A stretch of DNA of 64,000 nt, taken from the NCBI RefSeq assembly GCF_026341515.1, contig NZ_JAPEOK010000001.1, positions 5,270,001 to 5,334,000 on the forward strand, given 5' to 3'. This DNA is from Streptomyces sp. NBC_00878 (GTDB lineage: Bacteria > Actinomycetota > Actinomycetes > Streptomycetales > Streptomycetaceae). The notes beneath the pieces are model-generated. The model did no database searches, was not told the DNA's origin, and saw nothing but the letters and a program-made list of their open reading frames with translations. This document shows positions 45,064 to 55,726 of this stretch, piece by piece. Position 1 is the first letter of the stretch. The number at the start of each line of letters is the position of its first letter. A program made the translations under genes and the position numbers.

Positions 45064-46269
45064 ATGACTCAGGGGGCCGGTCAGGGACCCGAGATGCGTA
45101 CGCCGACGGTGCGCGACTTCCGCGTGCCGGCATACGTCCACGAGGCCGGTCCGTACACACAGTCCCCCGGCCCGTACGCGCGGTCCGGCGAGGTGTACGA
45201 CCAGGCCGCCGAGCCGTACGACCAGGCCCGGGACCAGTCCGCCAGTCCCTACGCCGAGGCCGCCGGCCAGTACGGTCGGCCCGGCCCCTATGCGCAGCAG
45301 ACACCGCCCGGCGAGGACGCCGGACCGGTGGCCGCCGAGCCGGAGGGCTACACACCGACGCAGCGCGATCTGCCGGTCATCAATCGCGGTGACACCCTTC
45401 AGGTGACGGTCGACCCCGAGGCCGGACAGATCCTCCAGTCCGACGAGGGGCCGGGACCGCTGTACGTCGTCGGTGACGTCCACGGTTATCTCGACGAGCT
45501 CGTCGCCGCGCTGCGGGAGAAGGGCCTCATCGACATCGACGGCAGTTGGGCGGCGGGGACCTCGCGGCTGTGGTTCCTTGGCGACTTCACCGACCGCGGG
45601 CCCGACGGCATCGGCGTCATCGACCTCGTGATGCGGCTGTCCGCGGAGGCCGCCGCGGCCGGCGGCTACTGCAAGGCGCTGATGGGCAACCATGAGCTGC
45701 TGCTGCTCGGCGCCAAGCGGTTCGGGGACATCCCCGTCAACTCCGGCGCGGGAACGGCCACCTTCCAGGCCGCCTGGCTGCTCAACGGCGGCCAGAAGAC
45801 CGACATGGAGCGCCTCCAGGACCACCATCTGCAGTGGATGGCCCGCCTCGACGCCATGGAGATGGCGGACGGGCATCTCCTGGTCCACTCCGACACGACG
45901 GCCTATCTCGACTACGGCGACTCCATCGAAGCGGTCAACGACACCGTCCGCGAAACGCTCACCCGCAATGACGCGGACGAGTGCTGGGACCTCTTCCGCA
46001 AGTTCACCAAGCGCTTCGCCTTCCGCGACGACGGGGGTGCGCAGGCGGTGCGCTCCTTGCTGGACATGTACGGCGGTTCACGCATCGTCCATGGTCACAG
46101 CCCCATTCCGTACCTCCTGGGCGAGGTCGGCTCGGAGGAAGGGGAGAATTCCCCGAACCCCGTTGTCGAAAAGCCGCATGTGTACGCCGACGGGCTCGCC
46201 ATCGCCATGGACGGAGGCGTGACCATGGCCGGAAAGCTGCTGGTCCAGCAACTTCCCCTGGATGGCTGA
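45064..46269 (+). CDS. metallophosphoesterase with Tyr/Pro-rich N-terminus
   Basis: A 401-aa calcineurin-like phosphoesterase. Metal ligands: GDVHGYLDEL (about 135-144), GDFTDRGPDG, GNHELLLL and a final GSRIVHGHSP. Residues 10-95 are low-complexity with repeated PYxQ/PYA units (GPYTQSPGPYARSGEVYDQA), perhaps a flexible tether. ATG 45064 follows GGAGGGG; upstream in-frame ATGs lack ribosome sites. Substrate unknown; related enzymes act on phosphoproteins or dinucleotides. Confidence 0.88.
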   Translation: MTQGAGQGPEMRTPTVRDFRVPAYVHEAGPYTQSPGPYARSGEVYDQAAEPYDQARDQSASPYAEAAGQYGRPGPYAQQTPPGEDAGPVAAEPEGYTPTQRDLPVINRGDTLQVTVDPEAGQILQSDEGPGPLYVVGDVHGYLDELVAALREKGLIDIDGSWAAGTSRLWFLGDFTDRGPDGIGVIDLVMRLSAEAAAAGGYCKALMGNHELLLLGAKRFGDIPVNSGAGTATFQAAWLLNGGQKTDMERLQDHHLQWMARLDAMEMADGHLLVHSDTTAYLDYGDSIEAVNDTVRETLTRNDADECWDLFRKFTKRFAFRDDGGAQAVRSLLDMYGGSRIVHGHSPIPYLLGEVGSEEGENSPNPVVEKPHVYADGLAIAMDGGVTMAGKLLVQQLPLDG

Positions 46270-46452
46270 GCCTTCATCGGGCAGGCGTCCTCCGCAGGAG
46301 GACCTACACAACCCAGGGGCAATTTCTGGAAACCCCCTGTCACCGCGTGCCGTCACCGCTCTACCATCGGCTTATCCGTAGCAGGCTCCCCTCCGTTTCT
46401 GCCCGACGGCTCGTCAGCATGCCGAGCCCCAAGCCCTACGGAGCATCGGGGG

Positions 46453-47325
46453 ATGCACATGAACAGCGTTCCGCAGCACCTGCTGAGCGAGGACCGCCAA
46501 GAGTACGAGCGGATCCTCGATGAGGCGCTGCGCTCCGCACCACACCGTCCGGAACTCGCCGCTGTCGGTCAGCGGCTCAACCCCGAACAACTGCGCACCA
46601 TGGCGCTCAACGCCACCGCTCTCATCACGGCGGCCGCGGCGACCGAGTACCAGCACTACGTGAAGGTCCGCGAGGAACTGCGCCAGCCGGCGCCGTCCAC
46701 CCCTCCCGTCCGTGAAGGGTCCACCAGCACCGCGGATCCGGCCACGGGCGCGGTCGGGCTCGCCACCACCGTGGGGGAGGTCGCCGAGACCGCCGGGGCG
46801 GGTGCCGCCGCGATCGTCGCCGTGCTCGCCCCCGTGCTCGCCGGCACCGCCGCGGCGATATTCCTGCTCGTCGGGTACATCCTGAAGATGCTCGACCCTC
46901 AGCCGGGCGTCGCCCAGACTCTCCTCACCACGGGATGGGTCTTCGGTGCCATTACGGCGGCCACGATCCTGGTGGCCGCGGTCGGTCTCCTGCTCGCCGC
47001 CCTGCGCAACGGAGCCAGCTCGCTCCAGGCCGACGCGCACGGCGAACGCAGCGAGGAGGTCACCCGGGCCAAGGAAGCCTGGCACGATGCCCTCCTGGAG
47101 CGCGGCATCATGCCGTTCCTCAGGGAGGCCCTCGCCGACCCGGGTGCGGCTTCCCTCGGTCGTACGAAGCCGTCGGCGCCGATCAGCCGGATGCCCCAGC
47201 TCGGCTACAACCGGCCTGGCTTCAGCAGCCCGGACGGCGGCCCGACAGCGGGCCCCCGCCCCAGCTACTCCAGCCCGGACTTCAGCAGCCCGGACTTCGG
47301 GGGACCGGAGCACCAGCCGGAGTAG
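46453..47325 (+). CDS. hypothetical protein with two membrane helices and SSPDF repeats
   Basis: A 290-aa protein not assigned to a family. An N-terminal helical region (1-80) is followed by a linker and hydrophobic segments at about 115-140 and 155-180. A soluble C-terminal part ends in repeats of the type YSSPDFSSPDFGGP. ATG 46453 is preceded by GGGGG; the second ATG two codons later is possible. Presumed inner-membrane; role unknown. Confidence 0.75.
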   Translation: MHMNSVPQHLLSEDRQEYERILDEALRSAPHRPELAAVGQRLNPEQLRTMALNATALITAAAATEYQHYVKVREELRQPAPSTPPVREGSTSTADPATGAVGLATTVGEVAETAGAGAAAIVAVLAPVLAGTAAAIFLLVGYILKMLDPQPGVAQTLLTTGWVFGAITAATILVAAVGLLLAALRNGASSLQADAHGERSEEVTRAKEAWHDALLERGIMPFLREALADPGAASLGRTKPSAPISRMPQLGYNRPGFSSPDGGPTAGPRPSYSSPDFSSPDFGGPEHQPE

Positions 47326-47406
47326 CCCCGCCCCGCCCGGGCCCGGCCCTGTGCGGGGGCCGGCAACCGGGCGCGGCCGCGGGGAGTGAGGCGCGACCGG
47401 CCGTAG

Positions 47407-47430
47407 CGTCGCGGGCACGTGCCCGCGACG
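47407..47430. terminator. 24-bp perfect palindrome between convergent genes
   Basis: CGTCGCGGGCAC pairs perfectly with GTGCCCGCGACG with no loop spacer (47407-47430). It lies between the ends of the gene at 46453-47325 and the Nudix-like gene at 47518. As RNA it would form a very stable hairpin from either strand but lacks a T-tract, so it may be a bidirectional terminator or a protein-binding palindrome. Confidence 0.5.
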
Positions 47431-47517
47431 GCCGCGTCCCGGCAGGTGCGGCCTTCATGCCGCTTCTTCACGCTCTTCCTTCATGGCGTGCCGTAATTCC
47501 GTGCCGTAATTCCGTTT

Positions 47518-48648
47518 CTACATGCGTCGCACGATCTGCGCGGTTGCCCGTTCGACCGGTGTGCGGCTGTAGACATGCACCAGGGCGAGGTGGAAGAGCG
47601 CCGGTGCGAGAGGGGCCCATCGGTGAACGCGGTCGGCACGCAGCATGTACTTGACCACGGTCGCGGGACGGAAAGGCACGTAATCGATGGTCTGGTGCTC
47701 CCATCGGTCCGCGACTCCCCTGCTCATACGCGTCTGCAGGCCCTCACGCGTCAGATCCTCCAGCTTGGCGTAGAAGTGGGCGCTCCAGTGACGCTTGTCG
47801 GTGTCGAGCACGAAGGCGAGCAGCTCCAGCGAGTACTCGTGAGGCTCCAGGGACAGTTCCTCGCGCATGCCCCGCCGGGCCACCGCGTGCAGGTCGGGGG
47901 CGCTCCTTCCGGAGGAGTCGATGTGCCGTGACATGCCCTCGTTGACGGAGGAGTTCCAGACACCCGGCGCCATACGGACCCGGTCGCTGCGCTGGCTCAC
48001 GACCACCATGTCGTCGGCGGTCACCACCGCGATGTTCACGGCGAAGCTGCACTGCAGGAACGCGGGTGCCGACAGCGGATCGTCCGGATCGAGATAGCGG
48101 GACCGCGGGCTTGTTCCGTCGGGCAGACGCCGGTCCAGCTGTTGAGCCGCCAGAAAGGTGAAGTAGTCCGTCGGACGCAGCCGGAGATGCACTTCGGGAT
48201 GCTCGTCGAGAGCGGTTCGGGACACGCTGAACGATTCGACCGCGTAGCGAGGACCGTTCCACAACGGTGTCCGGCCCTCAGCCCGCCCGCGCGTGTTCTG
48301 TTCCTCGAGCTCGGCCCGCCAGCCGACCATGTCCGAAGGCAACTCGATCTCCTCGTCGAGTACTTGGATATAGATGGATTCGGCGGATATGGACGACTCG
48401 CCATCTCCTTCGACAATCAGGGCCGAGGTGTGCAGAGGCCCCAGGGAGAAGGTTCTCCACGCCGGACTGGACTCCTCGCGCTGCCGCAGACCGCGTACGG
48501 CACGGGTCGAGCGGGTTCGCAGCCTGTACCAGCCGTTCTGCAGGGGTTGCTGGAACAGCACTGCGCACAGCATCCCCAGCACAGCGCCGACAACTCCGTT
48601 GGCCACATCGATCCCGCCCATGTCAGGCAGGGTAGGGAAGTCGATCAC
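47518..48648 (-). CDS. membrane-anchored Nudix-domain-like protein
   Basis: A 376-aa protein. Residues about 14-36 (ANGVVGAVLGMLCAVLFQQP) form one membrane helix followed by basic residues. Residues 60-175 are unassigned. About 205-300 resemble a Nudix fold, with strands NIAVVTADDMVVVSQRS and the helix AVARRGMREELSLEP taking the place of the Nudix box. The Gly-x5-Glu part is poorly conserved, so catalysis is uncertain. Codon use is less GC-biased than its neighbours, hinting at acquisition. Membrane-linked Nudix domains occur as effectors of nucleotide-based defence systems (SMODS-associated NUDIX), but no cyclase gene is nearby. Confidence 0.6.
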   Translation of the reverse strand: MIDFPTLPDMGGIDVANGVVGAVLGMLCAVLFQQPLQNGWYRLRTRSTRAVRGLRQREESSPAWRTFSLGPLHTSALIVEGDGESSISAESIYIQVLDEEIELPSDMVGWRAELEEQNTRGRAEGRTPLWNGPRYAVESFSVSRTALDEHPEVHLRLRPTDYFTFLAAQQLDRRLPDGTSPRSRYLDPDDPLSAPAFLQCSFAVNIAVVTADDMVVVSQRSDRVRMAPGVWNSSVNEGMSRHIDSSGRSAPDLHAVARRGMREELSLEPHEYSLELLAFVLDTDKRHWSAHFYAKLEDLTREGLQTRMSRGVADRWEHQTIDYVPFRPATVVKYMLRADRVHRWAPLAPALFHLALVHVYSRTPVERATAQIVRRM

Positions 48649-48765
48649 GTCATGCGTGATCTTGTCTCTACCGTTACGGCCTGGGACAAGGCAGCGCGTT
48701 CCTCCGCGAGGCCCCGGCCGGGATGGCCGGGACCTCGGACAAGAGGTTGAAACAGCGCGCCGGAG

Positions 48766-50737
<1,972 letters not shown>

Positions 50738-50815
50738 TGCAAAGGTGCCTCCACGCTAGCGTCAGATGTGGCGCGGTGAACAGTGGGCCCGGGCTGTTCT
50801 TGCGATGATCGGTCG

Positions 50816-52312
50816 GTGACCACGACGCAGCAGCCCCCGCTCCCGCCGCCCGAACCGCCCCACGGACACGGCCACGACGGCCATGGGCATGGCGGCGAAC
50901 CCGGGCACGGACCCCACGGCCTCGGACCGGGCGGCGGAGGCGGCCGTCCGGGCGGTGGCAACGGTGACGCGCCGGGCGGCGGCGGGCACGGCCACTCGCA
51001 CAGTCATGGACCCGCAGCGCCCGTCTCGATGCACCTGCGCAAGGTCATCGCGGCCGTGCTGATCCCCTTCGCGGCTGCGGTCGTCGTCGGCCTCGTGGTG
51101 CTCTGGCCCGGTGGCGCACCGGGGCACGAGCGCACCGGTGTCGGCTTCGACCGGCAGACCCAGCAGGCCACGGTGACCAAAGTCGACGCGGTCGACTGCA
51201 AGTCGGTGAACGCCTCGGGAGGGACGCCGACCGGCGACACCTCGACCGCCGAGGGCTCGTCGGCGCAGCAACAGGCGTCCGGCACCTGCAAGAAGGCGAC
51301 GGTCCGGGTCGACACCGGCAAGGACAAGGGCCGTACCTTCACGGAGATCGTCCAGCCGGATTCCTCGCGGCAGTTGAGTCAGGGCCAGGAGGTGATCGTC
51401 GCGTACGCGCCGGACGCCCCCAAGGAGCTCCAGTACGCGGTCACCGACGTGAACCGCAAGCTCCCGATGGCGTTGCTCGCCGGCATCTTCGCCCTCGCCG
51501 TGGTCGTGGTGGGCCGGATGCGTGGCGTCATGGCGCTGATCGCGCTGGCCGTCAGCTTCCTCATCCTGACGTTCTTCATCCTGCCCGCGATTCTGCAGGG
51601 CTCGAATCCCCTGGTCGTGGCGGTGGTCGGGGCGAGCGCCATCATGCTGATCGCGCTCTATTTGTGCCACGGACTCTCTGCCCGGACCTCGGTGGCGGTG
51701 CTGGGCACCCTGCTCTCCCTGCTGCTGATCGGGCTGCTCGGCTCGCTGTTCATCGACTGGGCCGCGCTGACCGGTAACACCGACGACAACACCGGCCTGA
51801 TCCACGGCCTGTACCCGTCCATCGACATGAGCGGTCTGCTGCTCGCGGGCGTCATCATCGGTTCGCTCGGTGTGCTCGACGACGTGACGGTGACGCAGAC
51901 GTCGGCGGTCTGGGAGTTGCACGAGGCCAATCCGACGATGGGCCGGCGCGGGCTGTACCGCGCGGGCATCCGCATCGGCCGCGATCACATCGCGTCGGTC
52001 GTCAACACGCTCGTCCTCGCCTACGCGGGCGCCGCCCTGCCGTTGCTGCTGCTCTTCTCCATCGCGCAGAGCAGTGTGGGGACGGTGGCCAACAGCGAGT
52101 TGGTCGCCGCGGAGATCGTGCGCACGCTCGTCGGCTCGATCGGACTGGTCGCCTCCGTACCGGTCACCACGGCTCTCGCGGCCGTGGTGGTCGCGGCGGA
52201 CCGCCCGGAGCCCACCGCCGGGGCACAGCAACAGCAGCAGCCGGAGCCGCATCCGCAGTCGGGCGCCAAAACACCCTTGCGCGGCGGGAGCGGCCGCCGC
52301 CGCAAGCACTGA
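50816..52312 (+). CDS. YibE/F-family membrane protein with His/Gly-rich N-terminus
   Basis: A 498-aa membrane protein. The first 70 residues are extraordinarily rich in His and Gly (HGHDGHGHGGEPGHGPHG, HGHSHSHG), as in nickel or zinc storage segments. After one helix (about 78-98) comes an extracellular segment. The YibE/F domain has seven or so helices, with SLGVLDDVTVTQTSAVWEL and the HIASVVNTLVLAYAGAALP block. GTG 50816 was chosen. Function of the family is unknown; metal binding by the N-terminus is inferred from composition. Confidence 0.87.
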   Translation: MTTTQQPPLPPPEPPHGHGHDGHGHGGEPGHGPHGLGPGGGGGRPGGGNGDAPGGGGHGHSHSHGPAAPVSMHLRKVIAAVLIPFAAAVVVGLVVLWPGGAPGHERTGVGFDRQTQQATVTKVDAVDCKSVNASGGTPTGDTSTAEGSSAQQQASGTCKKATVRVDTGKDKGRTFTEIVQPDSSRQLSQGQEVIVAYAPDAPKELQYAVTDVNRKLPMALLAGIFALAVVVVGRMRGVMALIALAVSFLILTFFILPAILQGSNPLVVAVVGASAIMLIALYLCHGLSARTSVAVLGTLLSLLLIGLLGSLFIDWAALTGNTDDNTGLIHGLYPSIDMSGLLLAGVIIGSLGVLDDVTVTQTSAVWELHEANPTMGRRGLYRAGIRIGRDHIASVVNTLVLAYAGAALPLLLLFSIAQSSVGTVANSELVAAEIVRTLVGSIGLVASVPVTTALAAVVVAADRPEPTAGAQQQQQPEPHPQSGAKTPLRGGSGRRRKH

Positions 52313-52513
52313 ACCGGCCCGCGCCGGAACCGGTTGAGGAGGCGCAACAAGGCTTGAGGAGGCTTGAGGAGAAGCGTTACGGCAGACCGCGGTGCCGCGA
52401 ACCAAGCGGCGTACGGCGTGCCAGTACGCCGGGCAGGCGGGATGCCGCCACGCCTCACCCGTACAGGACGACGTACGGCGAGCAGCGCTACGGCCGCCCG
52501 GCCCCATAGCGCT

Positions 52514-52954
52514 TCACCCGGTGCTCTGTTCCTCCGCCAGGATGCGGTCGAGAGCCTCGTCCAGGTGGCTGTCGAAGTCGGCGAGGGAACGCTCCTGCCC
52601 CAGCGGCACCAGCCGGTCCGTACGGTCGAGGAACGCCAGCAGCGGCGCTGTCCCGCAGCGGAACAACGCGTGGTCGCCACCCACCTGAAGCCTGATCAGC
52701 ACATCGCCGAACCCCTCGGTGTCGGCGGGAGCGATGTGCACATCACCGTCCCCGCACGCCCGGCCCACCCCGTCGATCAGCAGCTCACGGCCGAAGGCCC
52801 AGGTCACCGGTGCGTCACCGGGCAGGTGGAAGGTCAGCCGCACGGCGTACGGATCACAGGTCTCATAGCGCAGCTCCACCGGGATGCGGAAGGAGAGCTC
52901 CTCCGAGACGACGAAGCTCATCATGACCTCTGCCTGTACTACCGACTCGCGCAT
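52514..52954 (-). CDS. ssgA: sporulation protein SsgA (SALP family)
   Basis: Founding SsgA-like protein, which activates cell division and sporulation in aerial hyphae by positioning SsgB and FtsZ. The 146-aa product has the hallmark SFVVSEELSFRIPVELRYE, FHLPGDAPVTWAFGRELL and DGDVHIAP segments. ATG 52954 gives MRESVVQAEVMMSF, as in the S. griseus protein I recall; the inner ATG pair at residues 11-12 has a better ribosome site (AGAGGT) and may be used. Its activator ssgR lies directly upstream on the same strand. Confidence 0.95.
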   Translation of the reverse strand: MRESVVQAEVMMSFVVSEELSFRIPVELRYETCDPYAVRLTFHLPGDAPVTWAFGRELLIDGVGRACGDGDVHIAPADTEGFGDVLIRLQVGGDHALFRCGTAPLLAFLDRTDRLVPLGQERSLADFDSHLDEALDRILAEEQSTG

Positions 52955-53053
52955 CGCCTACCCCGTCGTTCGCCTTCGACTGGCCGGGAATCATCCACCT
53001 GACACTGCTGGCATCTTGCTGAAAGTACACACCAGATCACAAGGAGTGAGTTT

Positions 53054-53857
53054 TCAGATGCTGATAGAGAGCGAGAGTGTCCCCAGCAGCCTGCCGATCT
53101 CGCTCTGCAATCGCCGTGCCGCCGGCAGCAGCCGGTCGGCCTGGTGGGCCGGGAGGGAGATGGCCATCGTGCCGGCAGTACTGCCCAAGGTGATCGGAAT
53201 CGCGGCGCAGACCGTACCCAGCCCGTACTCCTGACGCTCGGTCACGGGCTGCATGCGTCGCGTCGATTCGAGACGTCGCAATAGCGTGCGATCGTCACGC
53301 ACCGTATAGGGCGTGAGGGACTGCACGGGGTAGCGGTCGAGATGGTCCCGGCGGGCTTCCTCGTCGAGCTGGGACAGCAGGCACTGGCCGATCGCGTGCG
53401 CGTGCCCCGTCTCGCGGAAGTCGGCCCACTCCTCGACCGCCGGATTGGCCGGGGTGTCGGCGACGCACTGGACCTCGATCTCGCCGTCGCGGTAAACCGC
53501 GTAGTACACGGGCGCACCGATCGAATCGCGCCACTGGGCGAGGGCGTCGGCGACCGTGCTGCGACGTTTCTGCTGGGCACCGCTGCTACTCAGCCGCTCG
53601 ACCGCCTCGCCGAGGAAGAACAGGCCCTTCTCCCTGCGCAGATAACCCTCGTGGGTCAGGGTGCGCAGCAGGTGGTACGCCGTGGGGAGAGCGAGCCCGG
53701 CCTCGCGGGCCAGTAGCTTCGCGGGCGCCCCGTGCTCGTGACGGGCGACGGACTCCAGGAGGCGCATCGCACGCTGCACGGATCCGATGAGGGTCGTGGG
53801 ATGGAGCTCGGGGGAAGGGATGTGCGGTCCTGCGGGTGCGGTGTCAACCGTGGCCAA
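53054..53857 (-). CDS. ssgR: IclR-family regulator SsgR, activator of ssgA
   Basis: A 267-aa IclR-type protein. The winged helix-turn-helix (about residues 24-85) has SVQRAMRLLESVARH and AGLALPTAYHLLRTL. The effector domain (about 100-260) follows. In S. coelicolor ssgR lies directly upstream of ssgA and is needed for its transcription; the same arrangement with a 99-bp gap is seen here. The name therefore rests on both family and synteny. Confidence 0.9.
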   Translation of the reverse strand: MATVDTAPAGPHIPSPELHPTTLIGSVQRAMRLLESVARHEHGAPAKLLAREAGLALPTAYHLLRTLTHEGYLRREKGLFFLGEAVERLSSSGAQQKRRSTVADALAQWRDSIGAPVYYAVYRDGEIEVQCVADTPANPAVEEWADFRETGHAHAIGQCLLSQLDEEARRDHLDRYPVQSLTPYTVRDDRTLLRRLESTRRMQPVTERQEYGLGTVCAAIPITLGSTAGTMAISLPAHQADRLLPAARRLQSEIGRLLGTLSLSISI

Positions 53858-54070
53858 GGCTCACTCCCGAAGCGCGAGGGGGGCCGCCCGTGCGGGGGTA
53901 ACACGGGAGGGATCAGAGCGCCGCTCGCGGGGATCAACCCCGCGTCGAATTCCGGACTTTAACCGTCTGCCACCGCTCGCAGACGGCCTGTGCCGAAACT
54001 TCCCTCGCCCGAGGGAACCACCGATTCCTGTTACCGCCGGCCGGTTGCCGGCCGGCGGGTCTCCCGTCGC

Positions 54071-54283
54071 CTACCAGTCGCTCCTCGACGAGGAGTTCGA
54101 CATGAACTTCCGTACCACGTAGATCAGTCCGCCGACCAACGCCACGAAGACCAGCAGCTTGAAGAGCAGGCCGATCACGAAACCGACGACGCTCGCTATC
54201 AGGCCGCCGAACACGACCAGGGCGATGACCGGCACCGCGACCCACTTAATCCACCACGGCATCCCCGCGAAGATCTCTCGCAT
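54071..54283 (-). CDS. small DUF5326-type membrane protein
   Basis: A 70-aa protein. MREIFAGMPWWIKWVAVPVI leads into two overlapping hydrophobic segments (about 14-34 and 38-58), and the tail RKFMSNSSSRSDW is cytoplasmic or extracellular. This matches the tiny DUF5326 membrane family of streptomycetes as I recall it. ATG 54283 is likely. Function unknown. Confidence 0.78.
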   Translation of the reverse strand: MREIFAGMPWWIKWVAVPVIALVVFGGLIASVVGFVIGLLFKLLVFVALVGGLIYVVRKFMSNSSSRSDW

Positions 54284-54457
54284 CGCCCTTGTTCCTTGTC
54301 TCTCTGCCCGTTTCCGAGTGCTGTCCCTGCCCGCTCCCGAATGGTGACGGGTCTCGAATGTCCTGCCCTCGATGCTAGGCGCGGCAGGGGTGCCGACGGG
54401 GGCCTCGCACCCCTTGTCCTCCCCTGAACGTTCCCCTAGGGAACCCTGAGGCGGGTG

Positions 54458-54775
54458 TCAGCTCTCCGGCGGAGAGAAGACCACCAGAACCCGCAGATCC
54501 TCGCTGATGTGGTGGAACTTGTGGGCCACCCCCGCGGGTACGTACACGACGCTGCCGCGTGCCACCTGGGTCGTCTCCATGCCGACCGTGATCGCGGCAC
54601 GGCCGCTCACGACGAAGTACACCTCGTCCTGGCGGTGGGGCTGTTGCGGGTCCTGCACCCCCGCGTCCAGCGCGTAGAGGCCGACCGACATGTTCTTCTC
54701 ACGCAGGAACTGGAGGTACGCGCCGTCGTTGGCGGCGCGCTCCGCCTCCAGTTCGTCCAGCCGGAATGCCTTCAT
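54458..54775 (-). CDS. cupin-domain protein
   Basis: A 105-aa single cupin barrel. Motif 1 has HRQDEVYFVVSGRAAITVG (metal ligand His and Glu) and motif 2 VYVPAGVAHKFHHI (His). Such small cupins bind a metal and may be isomerases, oxygenases or sensors. ATG 54775 gives MKAFRLDELE. It is divergent from the holin-like gene with only 60 bp between, so their promoters must overlap. Confidence 0.85.
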   Translation of the reverse strand: MKAFRLDELEAERAANDGAYLQFLREKNMSVGLYALDAGVQDPQQPHRQDEVYFVVSGRAAITVGMETTQVARGSVVYVPAGVAHKFHHISEDLRVLVVFSPPES

Positions 54776-54835
54776 CGCCCTTGTCCGCCCTTGCCCCACT
54801 GCTCGTATCCGATCTCGTCTGTCACGATCAGACAC

Positions 54836-55213
54836 ATGAACAATTTCGTAGTCAAGACGATCGCCAACGCGGGTGCGCTGGCTGTCGCCGTGTGGATTCT
54901 CGACAAGATCACCCTGACCGGCGACAGCGCGGGCAAGAAGTTCGGCACGCTGCTGCTCGTCGCGCTGGTCTTCGGCCTGGTGAACTTCCTGGTCAAGCCG
55001 ATCGTGCAGATACTCACGTTCCCCCTGTTCATCCTCACGCTCGGCCTGATCACCCTGGTGGTCAACGCCCTGATGCTGCTGATCACGTCGTGGCTGGCGG
55101 ACGTGTTCGACCTGAGTTTCCACGTCGACGGCTTCTGGACCGCCGTCCTGGGCGGCCTGATCATCTCGATCGTCTCCTGGGCGCTGAACGTCGTCCTCCC
55201 CGACAAGGACTGA
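54836..55213 (+). CDS. phage holin family/YvlD-type four-helix membrane protein
   Basis: A 125-aa protein with four hydrophobic helices separated by short loops. The LVFGLVNFLVKPIVQILTFP and LFILTLGLITLVVNALMLLI blocks are characteristic of the YvlD/DUF360 membrane family often labelled phage holin family. No lysis genes are near, so it is unlikely to be a true holin. ATG 54836 is used. It is 9 bp before the ptpA-like gene, suggesting an operon. Confidence 0.87.
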   Translation: MNNFVVKTIANAGALAVAVWILDKITLTGDSAGKKFGTLLLVALVFGLVNFLVKPIVQILTFPLFILTLGLITLVVNALMLLITSWLADVFDLSFHVDGFWTAVLGGLIISIVSWALNVVLPDKD

Positions 55214-55222
55214 GCGACCTTG

Positions 55223-55726
55223 ATGCCTTTTCGCGTGTGCTTCGTCTGCACCGGCAACATCTGCCGCTCCCCGATGGCCGAGTCCGTCTTCCGCGCGCGG
55301 GTGGCGGAGGCCGGGCTCGACGGCTTGGTCGTGGTGGACAGCGCCGGCACCGGCGGCTGGCACGAGGGCGACGGCGCCGACCCGCGCACCGTCTCCGTCC
55401 TCGAAGCCGGCGGCTACGAAGGCGCCCATGCCGCCCGGCAGTTCCGGGCCGACTGGTTCGCCCGGCTCGACCTGGTCATAGCTCTCGACGCCGGCCATCT
55501 CACGGCCCTGCGCCGCCTCGCCCCCACTGAGGCCGACGCGGAGAAGGTCCGGCTGCTGCGCTCGTACGACCCTGCCGTCGCACTCGCCACGGGAACCGGC
55601 CTCGACGTACCGGACCCCTACTACGGGGGTCTGGACGGCTTCGAGGAGTGCCTTGAGATGGTGGAGGCGGCGAGCCCCGGTCTGCTCGCCGCGGTGCGGG
55701 AGCAAGTGGAGGGACAGGCGGCATGA
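55223..55726 (+). CDS. ptpA: low-molecular-weight protein-tyrosine phosphatase
   Basis: Dephosphorylates phosphotyrosine proteins. The 167-aa product has the N-terminal P-loop FVCTGNICRSPMAES with nucleophile Cys and Arg, and the general-acid Asp in VPDPYYGG. ATG 55223 follows the holin-like gene by 9 bp. Its stop overlaps the next ATG by 4 nt. In S. coelicolor the PtpA phosphatase influences antibiotic production; equivalence is inferred from sequence type and position. Confidence 0.9.
   Translation: MPFRVCFVCTGNICRSPMAESVFRARVAEAGLDGLVVVDSAGTGGWHEGDGADPRTVSVLEAGGYEGAHAARQFRADWFARLDLVIALDAGHLTALRRLAPTEADAEKVRLLRSYDPAVALATGTGLDVPDPYYGGLDGFEECLEMVEAASPGLLAAVREQVEGQAA

Noticed and set aside
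54836..55213. True phage holin
   Set aside because: Family label only; no endolysin or other phage genes nearby, and the neighbours are housekeeping or signalling genes.
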